64,000 bases of DNA, taken from positions 1,054,001-1,118,000 of the forward strand of contig NZ_JAGQFP010000002.1 of NCBI RefSeq assembly GCF_019090095.1. The letters are read 5' to 3'. This stretch comes from Stutzerimonas stutzeri (GTDB taxonomy: Bacteria > Pseudomonadota > Gammaproteobacteria > Pseudomonadales > Pseudomonadaceae). Made by a program: the position numbers and the translations under genes. Of this stretch, positions 1 through 7,909 are shown piece after piece. Within the stretch, counting starts at the first letter, position 1. Every line of letters starts with the position of its first letter. Below the pieces are notes generated by a model. It searched no databases. It was not told the origin of the DNA and saw nothing but the letters and a program-made list of their open reading frames with translations.

Positions 1-1
1 C

Positions 2-991
2 GTCGACGGCGTGATGATCATCGGCATGCTGCTTGGCGCGCTCTGCACCGCGCTGTGGGCCAACAACGTCAGCCTGCGCTGGCCGACCAGCAAGCGGCGG
101 CTGCTGCAGGGGCTGGTGGGCGGCATCGTCGCCGGCTTCGGCGCGCGCCTGGCAATGGGCTGCAACCTCGCGGCTTTCTTCACCGGAATCCCGATGTTTT
201 CCCTGCACGCCTGGGCCTTCATGCTGGCCACGGTGGGCGGTGCCTGGATCGGTGTGAAGATCTGCCTGCTGCCGTTTCTGGGCACCCCGCTCAAGGTTGG
301 CAGCCAGGCCAGTTCGCTGTTCAGCGACCCCCAGGCTACCCAGCGCCGTGCCGCCCGGCAGGCGCGGCTCGGCGTCGCGGTCGCCGTGCTGGCGCTGGTG
401 TTCCTGGCCTGGCGTTTCGACACCTCGCTGGTGCTGGGCATGGCGGTGCTGTTCGGGCTGGTCTTCGGCGGGCTGATCGAGCGCGCGCAGATCTGCTTTA
501 CCAGCGCGGCGCGTGACCTGTGGACCACCGGGCGCACCCGCGCCGCCTACGGCATCCTGCTGGGCATGGCAGTTGCCTGCATCGGCACCTTCGGTGCGAT
601 CGCACTCGGCGCCAGCCCGAAGATCTTCTGGATGGGTCCCAATGCCATCATCGGCGGCGTGCTGTTCGGCATCGGCATCGTCGTGGCCGGTGGCTGCGAG
701 ACCGGCTGGATGTACCGCGCCATGGAAGGTCAGGTGCACTTCTGGGTGGTCGGCATCGGCAACGTCATCGGCGGCACGCTGGTCGCGGTCTACTGGGATG
801 AGCTCGGCACCTCGCTGGCGCTGCCCTATCCGAAGGTCAACCTGCTGGAAACGTTCGGCCCCGCCAACGGTCTGCTGCTGACGCTGGCCGGGCTGGCCAT
901 CGCGATGTTGCTGGTGCACCTCAATGCTCGTCGTTTCCAATCCAACAGGAGTCCTGCCCGTGAGCCAGGCCACACCGAATCTATCGCTTGA
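2..991 (+). CDS. yedE: YedE/YeeE-family membrane transporter, 5' end outside window
   Basis: This is a polytopic inner-membrane protein of the YeeE/YedE family, known for sulfur-compound (thiosulfate) import and, as YedE, linked to selenium metabolism. About 330 residues are present. The reading frame is open to the left edge, so the true start lies upstream; family members of this type are near 400 residues. Two copies of the family's Gly/Cys membrane motif are visible: GCNLAAFFTG near residue 50 and GGCETGWMYRAMEGQ near residue 230. The gene overlaps the start of a YedF/TusA-like gene by 32 bases, the same pairing as E. coli yedEF. The substrate is inferred from the family only, and no selenium genes are in view. 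Confidence 0.85.
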   Translation, partial: VDGVMIIGMLLGALCTALWANNVSLRWPTSKRRLLQGLVGGIVAGFGARLAMGCNLAAFFTGIPMFSLHAWAFMLATVGGAWIGVKICLLPFLGTPLKVGSQASSLFSDPQATQRRAARQARLGVAVAVLALVFLAWRFDTSLVLGMAVLFGLVFGGLIERAQICFTSAARDLWTTGRTRAAYGILLGMAVACIGTFGAIALGASPKIFWMGPNAIIGGVLFGIGIVVAGGCETGWMYRAMEGQVHFWVVGIGNVIGGTLVAVYWDELGTSLALPYPKVNLLETFGPANGLLLTLAGLAIAMLLVHLNARRFQSNRSPAREPGHTESIA

Positions 992-1196
992 TCTGCGCGG
1001 CGAGCACTGCCCGTACAACGCCATCGCCACGCTGGAAACCCTGGCGACCATGCAGCCCGGGCAGCTGCTGGAAGTGGTGACGGACTGCTCGCAGTCGGTG
1101 CATGGCATCCCGGAAGACACCCGGGCCAAGGGCTACGAGTGCCAGGTCGAGCAGCACGGTTCGCTGTTTCGCTTCCTGATCCGCATCCCGGCCTAG
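960..1196 (+). CDS. yedF: YedF/TusA-family sulfurtransferase-like protein
   Basis: This is a 78-residue SirA/TusA/YedF-fold protein. The conserved Cys-Pro pair is in RGEHCPYN near residue 15, followed by the ATLE helix and the GQLLEVVTDC strand. TusA-type proteins relay persulfide sulfur on that cysteine; YedF's exact role is unsettled. I chose the GTG start at 960 because it has an AGGAG 8 bases upstream and gives the family's usual short N-terminus. An upstream in-frame ATG at 924 would add 12 residues that do not look like the family. It is translationally coupled to yedE, which it overlaps, so a role in handling sulfur or selenium delivered by that transporter is likely but unproven. Confidence 0.85.
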   Translation: MSQATPNLSLDLRGEHCPYNAIATLETLATMQPGQLLEVVTDCSQSVHGIPEDTRAKGYECQVEQHGSLFRFLIRIPA

Positions 1197-1199
1197 CCG

Positions 1200-1754
1200 C
1201 TAGCCCGGAGTCGCCTCGCCGGCGGCTTCGGGGCCGGTCAGCGGCCAGCTGCCCATCTCGCGGTAACACACGCCGTCCTCCGTGTTCTCCGACCGGTAAA
1301 GTACGAAGCGATCGGCTACCCAGCTGAACGCCGGTGGCTCGCCTTGCTGGGGCAGTTCGGCCTGGCGGGCCAGGGTCAGGTGCGGCAGGAACGGGCGGCT
1401 GTCGAGGACGATGCCCTGCGCGCTCAGCGATTGGCCAAGGCTCGCCGCCAGCTGCAACAGGGCCGTCGGAGGTGACTGCGGCCGGAGGCAGACGAATCCC
1501 TTGCCGAGGGCGACCAGGCCGTCGAGCGTCAGCTCGAAGCGCGGCGCCTCGATGGCTGCGGCCAGGTGTTTCAGCGCCTCCAGGCGGGCGGCTGGCTGCG
1601 CGCCGAGAAAGGCCAAGGTCAGGTGAAATTTCTCCGGCGCGACCTTGCGCCCTCCCGCGATCTGACCGTCGCGCCAGTGCGCGATGGCGCTTGCCTGCGC
1701 TGGCGGGCAGGGTAAGGCGAAGAACAGTCGCAGCGTGTCGGTGTGGGCCTGCAT
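1200..1754 (-). CDS. thpR: RNA 2',3'-cyclic phosphodiesterase
   Basis: This is a 184-residue member of the 2H phosphoesterase superfamily (ThpR/LigT), which opens 2',3'-cyclic phosphates on RNA ends. Both catalytic HxT motifs are visible: FHLTLAFLG near residue 43 and LPHLTLAR near residue 128. The start ATG at 1754 gives the normal N-terminus (MQAHTDTLRLFFALP); the frame runs open further upstream but into sequence that belongs to the neighbouring methyltransferase. It lies 22 bases downstream of that methyltransferase on the same strand and may be co-transcribed with it. Confidence 0.9.
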   Translation of the reverse strand: MQAHTDTLRLFFALPCPPAQASAIAHWRDGQIAGGRKVAPEKFHLTLAFLGAQPAARLEALKHLAAAIEAPRFELTLDGLVALGKGFVCLRPQSPPTALLQLAASLGQSLSAQGIVLDSRPFLPHLTLARQAELPQQGEPPAFSWVADRFVLYRSENTEDGVCYREMGSWPLTGPEAAGEATPG

Positions 1755-1776
1755 GGCACCCTCCCGCGTCGTCGAT

Positions 1777-2433
1777 TCAGGCCCGCTTGGCGTGGTACAG
1801 GCTGACCCGGCGAAACTCCGCGGGCTCGGCCAGATCCGGCCAGGTGCAGGCATCGAGCACAGCCAGCCGTTCATAGGCCGGGTGCTGGAAATCGCGCACC
1901 CGGGAATCGGCCACCAGCACCTCCTTGCCACGGCTGAGAAACTGGTCGAGCAGCGGCAGATTGGCGCGATCATAGAGCACGTCGGCGACGATAATCAGGT
2001 CGTAGCGGTCGGGCTCGGCGAAGAAGTCCTGCGAATAGCCTAGCTGCACCTGGTTGAGCGCGGCATTGAGCCGACAGGACGCCAATGCGGTCGGGTCGAG
2101 GTCGCACGCCACTACCTCGGTCGCACCCGCCTTGGCCGCGGCGATGGCCGCAACGCCGGAGCCGGCACCGAAGTCCAGCACCCGCTTGCCTCGCACCCAC
2201 TCCGGGCGTTCGGCCAGCCAACGCGCCAGGACCAGGCCGCTGGCCCAGCAGAACGACCAGTAGGGCGGGTCTTCGAGAATCCGCCGGGTCTCTTCGGGGC
2301 TGAACGCGCGCGTCATGTTTTCCGGCTCGATCAGCCAGAGCTGGATATCCGTGCCGGGCAACGTGGCGATGCCGAGCTGCGCATCACCGAGCAGCCGGGA
2401 CAGCCCGGTCTGCAGCTCGTCGGGCGCGGTCAT
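1777..2433 (-). CDS. Class I SAM-dependent methyltransferase (Methyltransf_16 / ETFB-like)
   Basis: This is a 218-residue soluble protein with a Rossmann methyltransferase core. Motif I is VLDFGAGSGVAAIAAAKAG near residue 85, the acidic post-I motif VACDLDP is near residue 110, and DLIIVADVLYD is near residue 145. The overall pattern, including PPYWSFCWASG before motif I, matches the family that includes ETFB lysine methyltransferase and nicotinamide N-methylase-like proteins. The substrate cannot be read from the sequence. The start codon overlaps the stop of the upstream lipoprotein gene (ATGA), which suggests one minus-strand operon of lipoprotein, methyltransferase and thpR. Confidence 0.8.
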   Translation of the reverse strand: MTAPDELQTGLSRLLGDAQLGIATLPGTDIQLWLIEPENMTRAFSPEETRRILEDPPYWSFCWASGLVLARWLAERPEWVRGKRVLDFGAGSGVAAIAAAKAGATEVVACDLDPTALASCRLNAALNQVQLGYSQDFFAEPDRYDLIIVADVLYDRANLPLLDQFLSRGKEVLVADSRVRDFQHPAYERLAVLDACTWPDLAEPAEFRRVSLYHAKRA

Positions 2434-2858
2434 GGCGCCGGGACCAGTCGCAGCGGGCCCAGCGACTGGTTGGCCGAGCTGGTCACCTGTACCGCTGGCA
2501 GGCGCATGATCAACTGACCGGAGCGGGTGACGCGGCCGCGCAATTCGACCGGCTGGTTGGCTGGAAACTTTTCGGCGTTGAATTTGAGGATGAACGGCAA
2601 CTCGCTGCCGCGACCCTGCAGTTGCAGGCTGCTCAGCAAACGGTCCGGCTGGTCGCGTCGGTTGACCTCCAGCAGCGCCAGCTCGACTTCGCTGTCGGCC
2701 GGCACGCCGATCAGACTGCCGTGCAGTTCATGCAGGACGCTGGTCGCCTGTGGTGGCTCCTCGAAGGTGACCGGCGCCGAGGGGCGCTGGGTTTCCTGGC
2801 TCGAGCAGGCGGCCAGCAACATCAGAAGAGCGGGAACGGCAAAGGGGCGTAACGGCAC
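2430..2858 (-). CDS. YbaY/YscW-type lipoprotein
   Basis: This is a 142-residue predicted lipoprotein. A short signal sequence ends in the lipobox LLAAC near residue 18. The remainder carries the YbaY/YscW-like beta-rich domain (GSLIGVPADSEVELALLEV, then LPFILKF and VELRGRV stretches). Related proteins are outer-membrane pilot lipoproteins or envelope proteins of unknown role; there is no secretion system nearby, so I make no functional claim. It is the first gene of a minus-strand cluster and divergent from nrdR. Confidence 0.75.
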   Translation of the reverse strand: MPLRPFAVPALLMLLAACSSQETQRPSAPVTFEEPPQATSVLHELHGSLIGVPADSEVELALLEVNRRDQPDRLLSSLQLQGRGSELPFILKFNAEKFPANQPVELRGRVTRSGQLIMRLPAVQVTSSANQSLGPLRLVPAP

Positions 2859-2914
2859 GGACGGCCTCCTCGAGGGCGGTGAATGCGCGCCTGTATAGCA
2901 GCAATTCCGTCAAT

Positions 2915-2942
2915 TTGTCTTGCCGACGGGATGCGCTAACAT
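2915..2942 (+). promoter_or_regulatory. Probable sigma-70 promoter for nrdR
   Basis: TTGTCT at 2915-2920 and TAACAT at 2937-2942 are separated by 16 bases and lie about 30 bases before the nrdR ATG. It is the only good -35/-10 pair seen in the 114-base divergent gap. Read from consensus only. Confidence 0.45.
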
Positions 2943-2972
2943 GGCTCTCCCGACGTCTGACAGCTCTAGCCC

Positions 2973-3440
2973 ATGCATTGTCCCTTCTGTGGTGCACACG
3001 ACACCAAAGTCATCGATTCGCGCCTGGTGGCCGAGGGCGATCAGGTGCGCCGTCGCCGCGAATGCCTCGCCTGCGGCGAGCGCTTCACCACCTTCGAAAC
3101 GGCCGAGCTGGTGATGCCGCGGCTGATCAAGCAGGACGGCAGTCGGCAGCCCTTCGACGAGGAAAAACTGCGGGCCGGCATGCAGCGTGCGCTGGAGAAA
3201 CGCCCCGTCAGTGTCGAGCGGCTGGAGGAGGCCATCGCCCACATCAAGCACAAGCTGCGTGCTACCGGCGAGCGGGAGATCAAGTCGCGTGTGCTCGGCG
3301 AGCTGGTGATGGTCGAGCTGCAGAAGCTCGACGAGGTCGCGTATATCCGTTTCGCCTCTGTCTACCGCCGCTTCCAGGACCTCAACGAATTCCGCGAGGA
3401 AATCGAGCGGCTGTCGCGCGAGCCGGCCAAAACCGAATGA
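2973..3440 (+). CDS. nrdR: Transcriptional repressor NrdR
   Basis: This is a 155-residue (usual length) repressor of ribonucleotide reductase genes. It has an N-terminal zinc ribbon ([15 protein letters not shown] at residues 2-16 and [12 protein letters not shown] near residue 31), then an ATP-cone domain. NrdR binds paired NrdR boxes and senses ATP/dATP. No nrd gene is in this window. Its stop overlaps the ribD start by the ATGA arrangement, so it is co-transcribed with riboflavin synthesis, the usual order in Pseudomonas. Confidence 0.97.
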   Translation: MHCPFCGAHDTKVIDSRLVAEGDQVRRRRECLACGERFTTFETAELVMPRLIKQDGSRQPFDEEKLRAGMQRALEKRPVSVERLEEAIAHIKHKLRATGEREIKSRVLGELVMVELQKLDEVAYIRFASVYRRFQDLNEFREEIERLSREPAKTE

Positions 3441-4546
3441 GCGGCGACGATCACGCCTGGATGGCGCGCGCGCTGCAGCTGGCGCGCAAGGGCCTCTATT
3501 CGACGCACCCCAATCCACGCGTCGGCTGCGTCATCGTCAAGCATGGCGCGCTGGTCGGGGAGGGCTGGCACGTGCGAGCCGGGGAGCCGCATGCTGAGGT
3601 GCATGCCTTGCGTCAGGCGGGTGCGCGTGCCGCTGGCGCAACCGCCTACGTCACCCTGGAGCCCTGCAGCCATTACGGGCGCACGCCGCCCTGTGCCGAG
3701 GCGCTGGTCAAGGCCGGGGTAGGTCGTGTGGTCGCCGCCATGCAGGATCCGAATCCGCAGGTGGCCGGTCGTGGTCTCGCGCTGTTGCGCTCCGTGGGCA
3801 TCGAGGTGGCCAGCGGCGTGCTGGAAAGCGAGGCGCGGGCGGTGAACGCCGGGTTCATCAAGCGCATGGAGACGGGGCTGCCCTACCTGCGTGCCAAATT
3901 GGCGATGAGCCTCGACGGGCGCACCGCGATGGCCAGTGGCGAGAGTCAGTGGATCACCGGCCCGGCCGCGCGTGCCGAAGTACAACGTCTGCGGGCGCAA
4001 TCGAGCGTGGTGCTGACGGGCGCCGATACGGTGCTGATGGACGATGCGCGGCTGACCGTGCGTGCCGCGGAGCTGGGGCTCGACGAGGAAACCACCGCTC
4101 TGGCCCTTCAGCGCCCGCCGCTGCGGGTGCTGGTCGACGGGCGGCTACGCGTGCCGCTCGAGGCGCCCTTCTTCCAGGCCGGCCCCGCGCTTGTCGCAAC
4201 CAGCGCTGATGAACAGGCCGCATATTATCGGGCCGCTGGTCACGAGCTGCTGGCGCTGCCTGGCGCGGCGCGGCAGGTCGACCTGCACGCGCTGCTGCGT
4301 GAGTTGGCCACGCGCGGCGCCAATGAGGTATTGCTCGAAGCCGGACCACGGTTGGCGGGCGCCTTCGCCGCCCTTGGCCTGATCGACGAGTACCAGATCT
4401 TCGTTGCCGCCAAATTCCTCGGTTCGACCGCGCGACCGCTGCTCGACCTGCCGCTGGAACGGATGCGTGACGCGCGCGAGCTGCGGATCGCCGATATTCG
4501 GGCCGTCGGCTACGATTGGAAAATCACCGCCGTCCCGCACACCTAG
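3437..4546 (+). CDS. ribD: Bifunctional riboflavin deaminase/reductase RibD
   Basis: This 369-residue enzyme carries out steps 2 and 3 of riboflavin synthesis: deamination of the pyrimidine intermediate and NADPH reduction of its ribose. The N-terminal deaminase has the zinc motif [11 protein letters not shown] near residue 50 and the [11 protein letters not shown] pair near residue 75. The C-terminal reductase starts near residue 150 ([15 protein letters not shown]). The start ATG at 3437 overlaps the nrdR stop. RibD is cut off from the other rib genes by an oxygenase gene on the opposite strand, so it is probably expressed from the nrdR promoter and not by the FMN riboswitch. Confidence 0.97.
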   Translation: MSGDDHAWMARALQLARKGLYSTHPNPRVGCVIVKHGALVGEGWHVRAGEPHAEVHALRQAGARAAGATAYVTLEPCSHYGRTPPCAEALVKAGVGRVVAAMQDPNPQVAGRGLALLRSVGIEVASGVLESEARAVNAGFIKRMETGLPYLRAKLAMSLDGRTAMASGESQWITGPAARAEVQRLRAQSSVVLTGADTVLMDDARLTVRAAELGLDEETTALALQRPPLRVLVDGRLRVPLEAPFFQAGPALVATSADEQAAYYRAAGHELLALPGAARQVDLHALLRELATRGANEVLLEAGPRLAGAFAALGLIDEYQIFVAAKFLGSTARPLLDLPLERMRDARELRIADIRAVGYDWKITAVPHT

Positions 4547-4580
4547 ATCGCCACGCCTGCCAAGCGTCGCGGCACTTGCG

Positions 4581-5348
4581 TCAGTTCACCGGCCGCAGGC
4601 CATTGTGATCGAGCTTGGCGCGGCGCTTGTTGGCGCCCAGCAGCCATCTCGCCAGCAGGCTCTCATGGTGCGGATTGCCAAAATGAAACAGGGCGGTGGC
4701 ACGCAGCATGGTCGGATCGCATTGATCATTGGCATGCAGGCTGCGGTAGCCCGAGAAGAGATACAGGTTGCCCGGCACCAGCTTTAGCCGGATCGGCCGG
4801 AGCCAACCACGCCGTACCGCAAAAGCCACCAGCTTCTGGCTGGCGGCATTGTGCAGCACAGCTTTCTCTATGACGTTGCGCAGGGCATTGAAGCGGACAC
4901 GCCGCACATTGGGAAAGATGATCAAGTCGCCGCAGTGCGTGCCCAGCGTCGGGATGAACAACGGCAGCAGTGCGGTCACGGCCGTCGCATCGAAGTGATA
5001 GAAGTGCGACTGCTTGAGTCCGCTGCGGCCCTGCAGGCAGCGAAGCACCGGAAAGATCTGCTCGGTGGCGGCCGGCTCCCGTCCCGTTTGAAGGCGATAC
5101 AGCGCCGCCATCGTCTCCTTCAGCGCCGTGGAAAGCGCCAGCCCCGCGATCAGGCTGCCGCCCAGTGCTTCGATCCCATGTATGGAAAAGTATTCGCCGC
5201 CCTGGATGGCGGCTTGCTGGGCGACGAAGGTGCGCCCCAGCTCGAGCTGCTCGGGCGACAGGTAGTGTTCGATGACCGTGAAGCCCCGTTGATCGATCTC
5301 GGCAGCCTGCTCGGCCGCCGATGCTTGCATAGCCGTAACCTCTGACAT
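4581..5348 (-). CDS. Putative Fe(II)/2-oxoglutarate-dependent oxygenase
   Basis: This 255-residue protein reads like the double-stranded beta-helix oxygenase superfamily. The expected metal facial triad is present in order: H118-F-D120 (in HFYHFDAT) and a distal His near 205 (GYRSLHAND), followed by Arg near 216 that could bind 2-oxoglutarate. A GNLYLFSGYRSLH stretch is typical of the distal-His strand. The start at 5348 (MSEVTAMQ) was chosen for a GAGGG about 9 bases upstream; a frame further upstream lacks a site. The substrate is unknown. It sits convergent to ribD, 34 bases away, inside the rib region that is continuous in related species, and may be a later insertion. Confidence 0.65.
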   Translation of the reverse strand: MSEVTAMQASAAEQAAEIDQRGFTVIEHYLSPEQLELGRTFVAQQAAIQGGEYFSIHGIEALGGSLIAGLALSTALKETMAALYRLQTGREPAATEQIFPVLRCLQGRSGLKQSHFYHFDATAVTALLPLFIPTLGTHCGDLIIFPNVRRVRFNALRNVIEKAVLHNAASQKLVAFAVRRGWLRPIRLKLVPGNLYLFSGYRSLHANDQCDPTMLRATALFHFGNPHHESLLARWLLGANKRRAKLDHNGLRPVN

Positions 5349-5688
5349 ACCCATCCCTCGTGGCACATGTGAAGGCTCGGAGCGTGCGTCCTGATCGTGC
5401 CCGGGGCTGCGCGGGGGGATCGCCAAAATACGAGCGAATCCTGGCTCGGCGTGTCGGTACGAAGAAATGCGGGAGTGACGTTCCTTCCTGATCGTCTTGC
5501 GTTGCATCGGGCTCTGGCGGTTCGCGCTGAAAGGAGGCCGACGCGATGCGTATGGACAAACAGGCGCAACGGGAGTTGCGCAAGATGTAAAAAAATGTTG
5601 CCCGGCCGCGAAGTGCGGTCAGAACGTCGTTTCCTGGCTGCAGAAACGACTCATCTATGTTAAAAACTGCGCCGGGCCTGAAAAGGCT
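5349..5688. other. 340-base intergenic region, divergent oxygenase and rib operon
   Basis: No convincing gene was found here; the reading frames on both strands lack family features. It must hold the promoters for the minus-strand oxygenase and for the FMN-riboswitch transcript. I could not assign a clear -35/-10 pair; an AT-rich patch near 5650-5667 just before the riboswitch is the likeliest place for the rib promoter. Confidence 0.5.
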
Positions 5689-5959
5689 CAACGTTCTCAG
5701 GGCGGGGTGCGATTCCCCACCGGCGGTAATGACGCAGCGGCCATGAAAGTGGGCGAGCGCAGGGCAGGCAAGGCGCGATACGACGGAAAGCGGGCTTACG
5801 GCAGTCAACGAGACTGCGGTTAATCAGCTTCGAGGGCGATCGCAACGCAGTCTGCGTGATGTGCAGTCGCGTCTAGCCCGCGAGCGCTTGCTCAGGCAAG
5901 GTCAGCAGACCCGGTGTGATTCCGGGGCCGACGGTATAGTCCGGATGAGAGAGAGCGGG
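5689..5959 (+). ncRNA. FMN riboswitch (RFN element) with a large variable-arm insert
   Basis: The conserved RFN parts are visible in order. They are the P1 5' strand CGTTCTCA at 5692-5699, the GGGCGGGGTGCGATTCCCCACC arm, CGGCGGTAAT at 5721-5730, AGCCCGCGAGCG at 5875-5886, the TCAGCAGACCCGGTG and GATTCCGGGGCCGACGGTATAGTCC arms, and the P1 3' strand GATGAGAGAGAGCGG ending near 5957. FMN binding folds the RNA and represses riboflavin genes. About 144 bases separate the two conserved halves (5731-5874), larger than usual for the variable stem. The first gene downstream is ribE, with a masking hairpin at 6015-6034. Confidence 0.93.
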
Positions 5960-6014
5960 ATGCCTCGACGGGCGCCGTTCGTGCGCGCGTCTACTCCCTA
6001 TCGATCTGCAGCGC

Positions 6015-6034
6015 CCTGTTTTGTCCAAAACAGG
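6015..6034 (+). promoter_or_regulatory. Shine-Dalgarno-masking hairpin of the FMN riboswitch
   Basis: CCTGTTTT pairs perfectly with AAAACAGG around a GTCC loop (8 bp). The 3' arm contains the first bases of CAGGAG, the ribosome site of the leader ORF at 6045. No T-run follows, so translational masking is more likely than termination. The link to FMN binding is inferred. Confidence 0.6.
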
Positions 6035-6044
6035 AGTTCGTCAT

Positions 6045-6095
6045 ATGCGTCGTTTCACCCGCCTTCCACGGGAGGCCACATGTTCACAGGAATAA
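6045..6095 (+). CDS. Possible 16-residue leader peptide overlapping ribE
   Basis: A short ORF (ATG at 6045, stop TAA at 6093-6095) encodes MRRFTRLPREATCSQE. Its AGGAG lies 8 bases upstream and falls in the masking hairpin. It ends 13 bases inside ribE, whose own GGGAGG lies within the ORF. This geometry would let translation of the leader open the ribE start. It has no recognisable family, and expression is unproven. Confidence 0.4.
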   Translation: MRRFTRLPREATCSQE

Positions 6096-6748
6096 TCGAA
6101 TCCATCGGCACCATTCGCGCCATGACGCCCAAGGGAGGTGACGTACGCGTGCTGGTCGAGACCGGCAAGCTGGATCTTGGCGACGTCAAACTCGGCGACA
6201 GCATTGCCGTCAACGGCGTCTGTCTGACCGCCGTCGAGCTGCCAGGCAACGGCTTCTGGGCCGATGTCAGCCGCGAAACGCTGGCACGCACCGCCTTCGT
6301 CGACCTCAAGGCCGGCAGCCGGGTCAACCTCGAGAAAGCGCTGACGCCGACCAGCCGCCTCGGCGGCCATCTGGTCAGCGGCCACGTCGACGGCGTGGGT
6401 GAAGTGGTCTCGCGCGAAGAAAATGCCCGCGCTGTGCAGTTCCGCATCCGCGCGCCGCGCGAGCTGGCCAAGTACATCGCGTTGAAAGGGTCGATCACGG
6501 TCGATGGCACCAGCCTGACGGTCAATTCCGTCAACGGCGCGGAGTTCGAACTCACCATCGTTCCGCACACCCTGGCCGAAACCATCATGGTCGACTACCG
6601 CCCCGGGCGGAAGGTCAATCTGGAAGTGGATCTGCTGGCCCGTTACCTGGAGCGTCTGCTGATGGGCGACAAGGCCGCCGAGCCCAATGCCTCGGGCCTG
6701 ACGGAAAGCTTCCTGGCCGAACACGGCTACCTGAACCCGGCTCGGTAA
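6080..6748 (+). CDS. ribE: Riboflavin synthase alpha chain
   Basis: This 222-residue enzyme (called RibC in some species) dismutates two 6,7-dimethyl-8-ribityllumazines into riboflavin. It begins with the family signature MFTGIIESIG and shows two internally duplicated lumazine-binding domains. The first has GDSIAVNGVCLTAVE near residue 38 and the second has GSITVDGTSLTVNSV near residue 135. GHLVSGHVDG lies between them. The start is fixed by this signature and by GGGAGG 5-10 bases upstream. It heads the operon ribE-ribBA-ribH-nusB-thiL-pgpA and lies directly behind the FMN riboswitch. Confidence 0.97.
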   Translation: MFTGIIESIGTIRAMTPKGGDVRVLVETGKLDLGDVKLGDSIAVNGVCLTAVELPGNGFWADVSRETLARTAFVDLKAGSRVNLEKALTPTSRLGGHLVSGHVDGVGEVVSREENARAVQFRIRAPRELAKYIALKGSITVDGTSLTVNSVNGAEFELTIVPHTLAETIMVDYRPGRKVNLEVDLLARYLERLLMGDKAAEPNASGLTESFLAEHGYLNPAR

Positions 6749-6770
6749 ACGAATAGAAGGATTGGCCACC

Positions 6771-7850
6771 ATGGCTCTGAACACCGCTGAAGAACTGATC
6801 GAAGACATCCGCGCCGGCAAGATGGTCATCCTGATGGATGACGAGGACCGCGAGAACGAGGGCGACATCATCGTCGCGTCCGAATGCGTGACCGCCGAGC
6901 ACATCAATTTCATGGCCCGCTTCGCACGCGGCCTGATTTGCATGCCGATGACCCGCGAGCGCTGCGAAATCCTGCAACTGCCATTGATGGCGCCACGCAA
7001 CGGCTCAGGATTCGGCACCAAGTTCACCGTCTCGATCGAGGCCGCCGAGGGGGTTACCACCGGCATTTCCGCGGCCGATCGCGCGCGCACCGTGCAGGCT
7101 GCCGTGGCGAGGAATGCGGTAGCGGAAGACATCGTCAGCCCCGGTCACATCTTTCCGCTGATGGCGCAACCCGGTGGCGTGCTGGCACGCGCTGGGCACA
7201 CCGAGGCAGCTTGCGACCTGGCGCGCATGGCCGGGTTCGAGCCGTCGGGTGTCATCTGCGAAATCATGAACGATGACGGCACCATGGCGCGTCGTCCGGA
7301 GCTCGAGCTATTCGCCGAGCAGCACGGACTGAAGATCGGCACCATCGCCGACCTCATCCATTACCGGATGATCCACGAGCGCACGGTCGAGCGGGTCTCC
7401 GAGCAGCCGCTGGAAACCGAACTGGGGCAATTCAAGCTGGTGACCTATCGCGACGAGGTCGAGGACACCGTGCACATGGCGCTGACGCGCGGCGAGATCT
7501 CGCCGGAAGACCCGACGCTGGTTCGTGTGCATAACATGGAGCCACTGCGCGATCTGCTGCTGGTGACCGTGCCGGGCCGCTGGAGCCTGCGTGCCGCGAT
7601 GAGCGAGGTGGCCAAGGCCGGCAGCGGCGTGGTGCTGCTGCTGGGCAATCCGCTGACCGGCCCGCAGTTGCTGGCCCAGCTCAACCGCCAGCAGTCGCAG
7701 AGCCCGGCGACCTACAGCACGGTCGGTGCCGGTTCGCAGATTCTGCGCGACCTTGGGGTGCGCAAGATGCGCCTGATGAGTGCGCCGATGAAGTTCAACG
7801 CGATATCCGGGTTCGACCTGGAAGTTGTAGAATACCTGCCCGCTGAATAA
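6771..7850 (+). CDS. ribBA: 3,4-dihydroxy-2-butanone 4-phosphate synthase with degenerate GTP cyclohydrolase II-like domain
   Basis: This 359-residue protein has an N-terminal RibB domain (DDEDRENEGDIIVASE near residue 25, HIFPLMAQPGGVLARAGHTEA near residue 125). It makes the four-carbon unit of riboflavin from ribulose 5-phosphate. Residues 205-359 align with GTP cyclohydrolase II but have lost what that enzyme needs. No zinc-binding cysteines follow VRVHNMEP, and the RQEGRGIG segment is absent. This is the RibBX-type variant known from Proteobacteria, so the cyclohydrolase step must come from the separate ribA at 11245. The ATG at 6771 is preferred over a TTG at 6762; AGAAGG precedes it. 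Confidence 0.93.
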   Translation: MALNTAEELIEDIRAGKMVILMDDEDRENEGDIIVASECVTAEHINFMARFARGLICMPMTRERCEILQLPLMAPRNGSGFGTKFTVSIEAAEGVTTGISAADRARTVQAAVARNAVAEDIVSPGHIFPLMAQPGGVLARAGHTEAACDLARMAGFEPSGVICEIMNDDGTMARRPELELFAEQHGLKIGTIADLIHYRMIHERTVERVSEQPLETELGQFKLVTYRDEVEDTVHMALTRGEISPEDPTLVRVHNMEPLRDLLLVTVPGRWSLRAAMSEVAKAGSGVVLLLGNPLTGPQLLAQLNRQQSQSPATYSTVGAGSQILRDLGVRKMRLMSAPMKFNAISGFDLEVVEYLPAE

Positions 7851-7855
7851 ATCAG

Positions 7856-7890
7856 AGGCGCCGCGCAGCTTGCGGCGCCTTCGTTCTTTA
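7856..7890 (+). terminator. Intercistronic hairpin between ribBA and ribH
   Basis: AGGCGCCGC at 7856-7864 pairs with GCGGCGCCT at 7872-7880, followed by TTCGTTCTTT. The T-run is broken, so it could be a partial terminator or a processing/stability hairpin inside the operon. Confidence 0.5.
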
Positions 7891-7909
7891 AAGAGATGAG
7901 AAAGCACCC

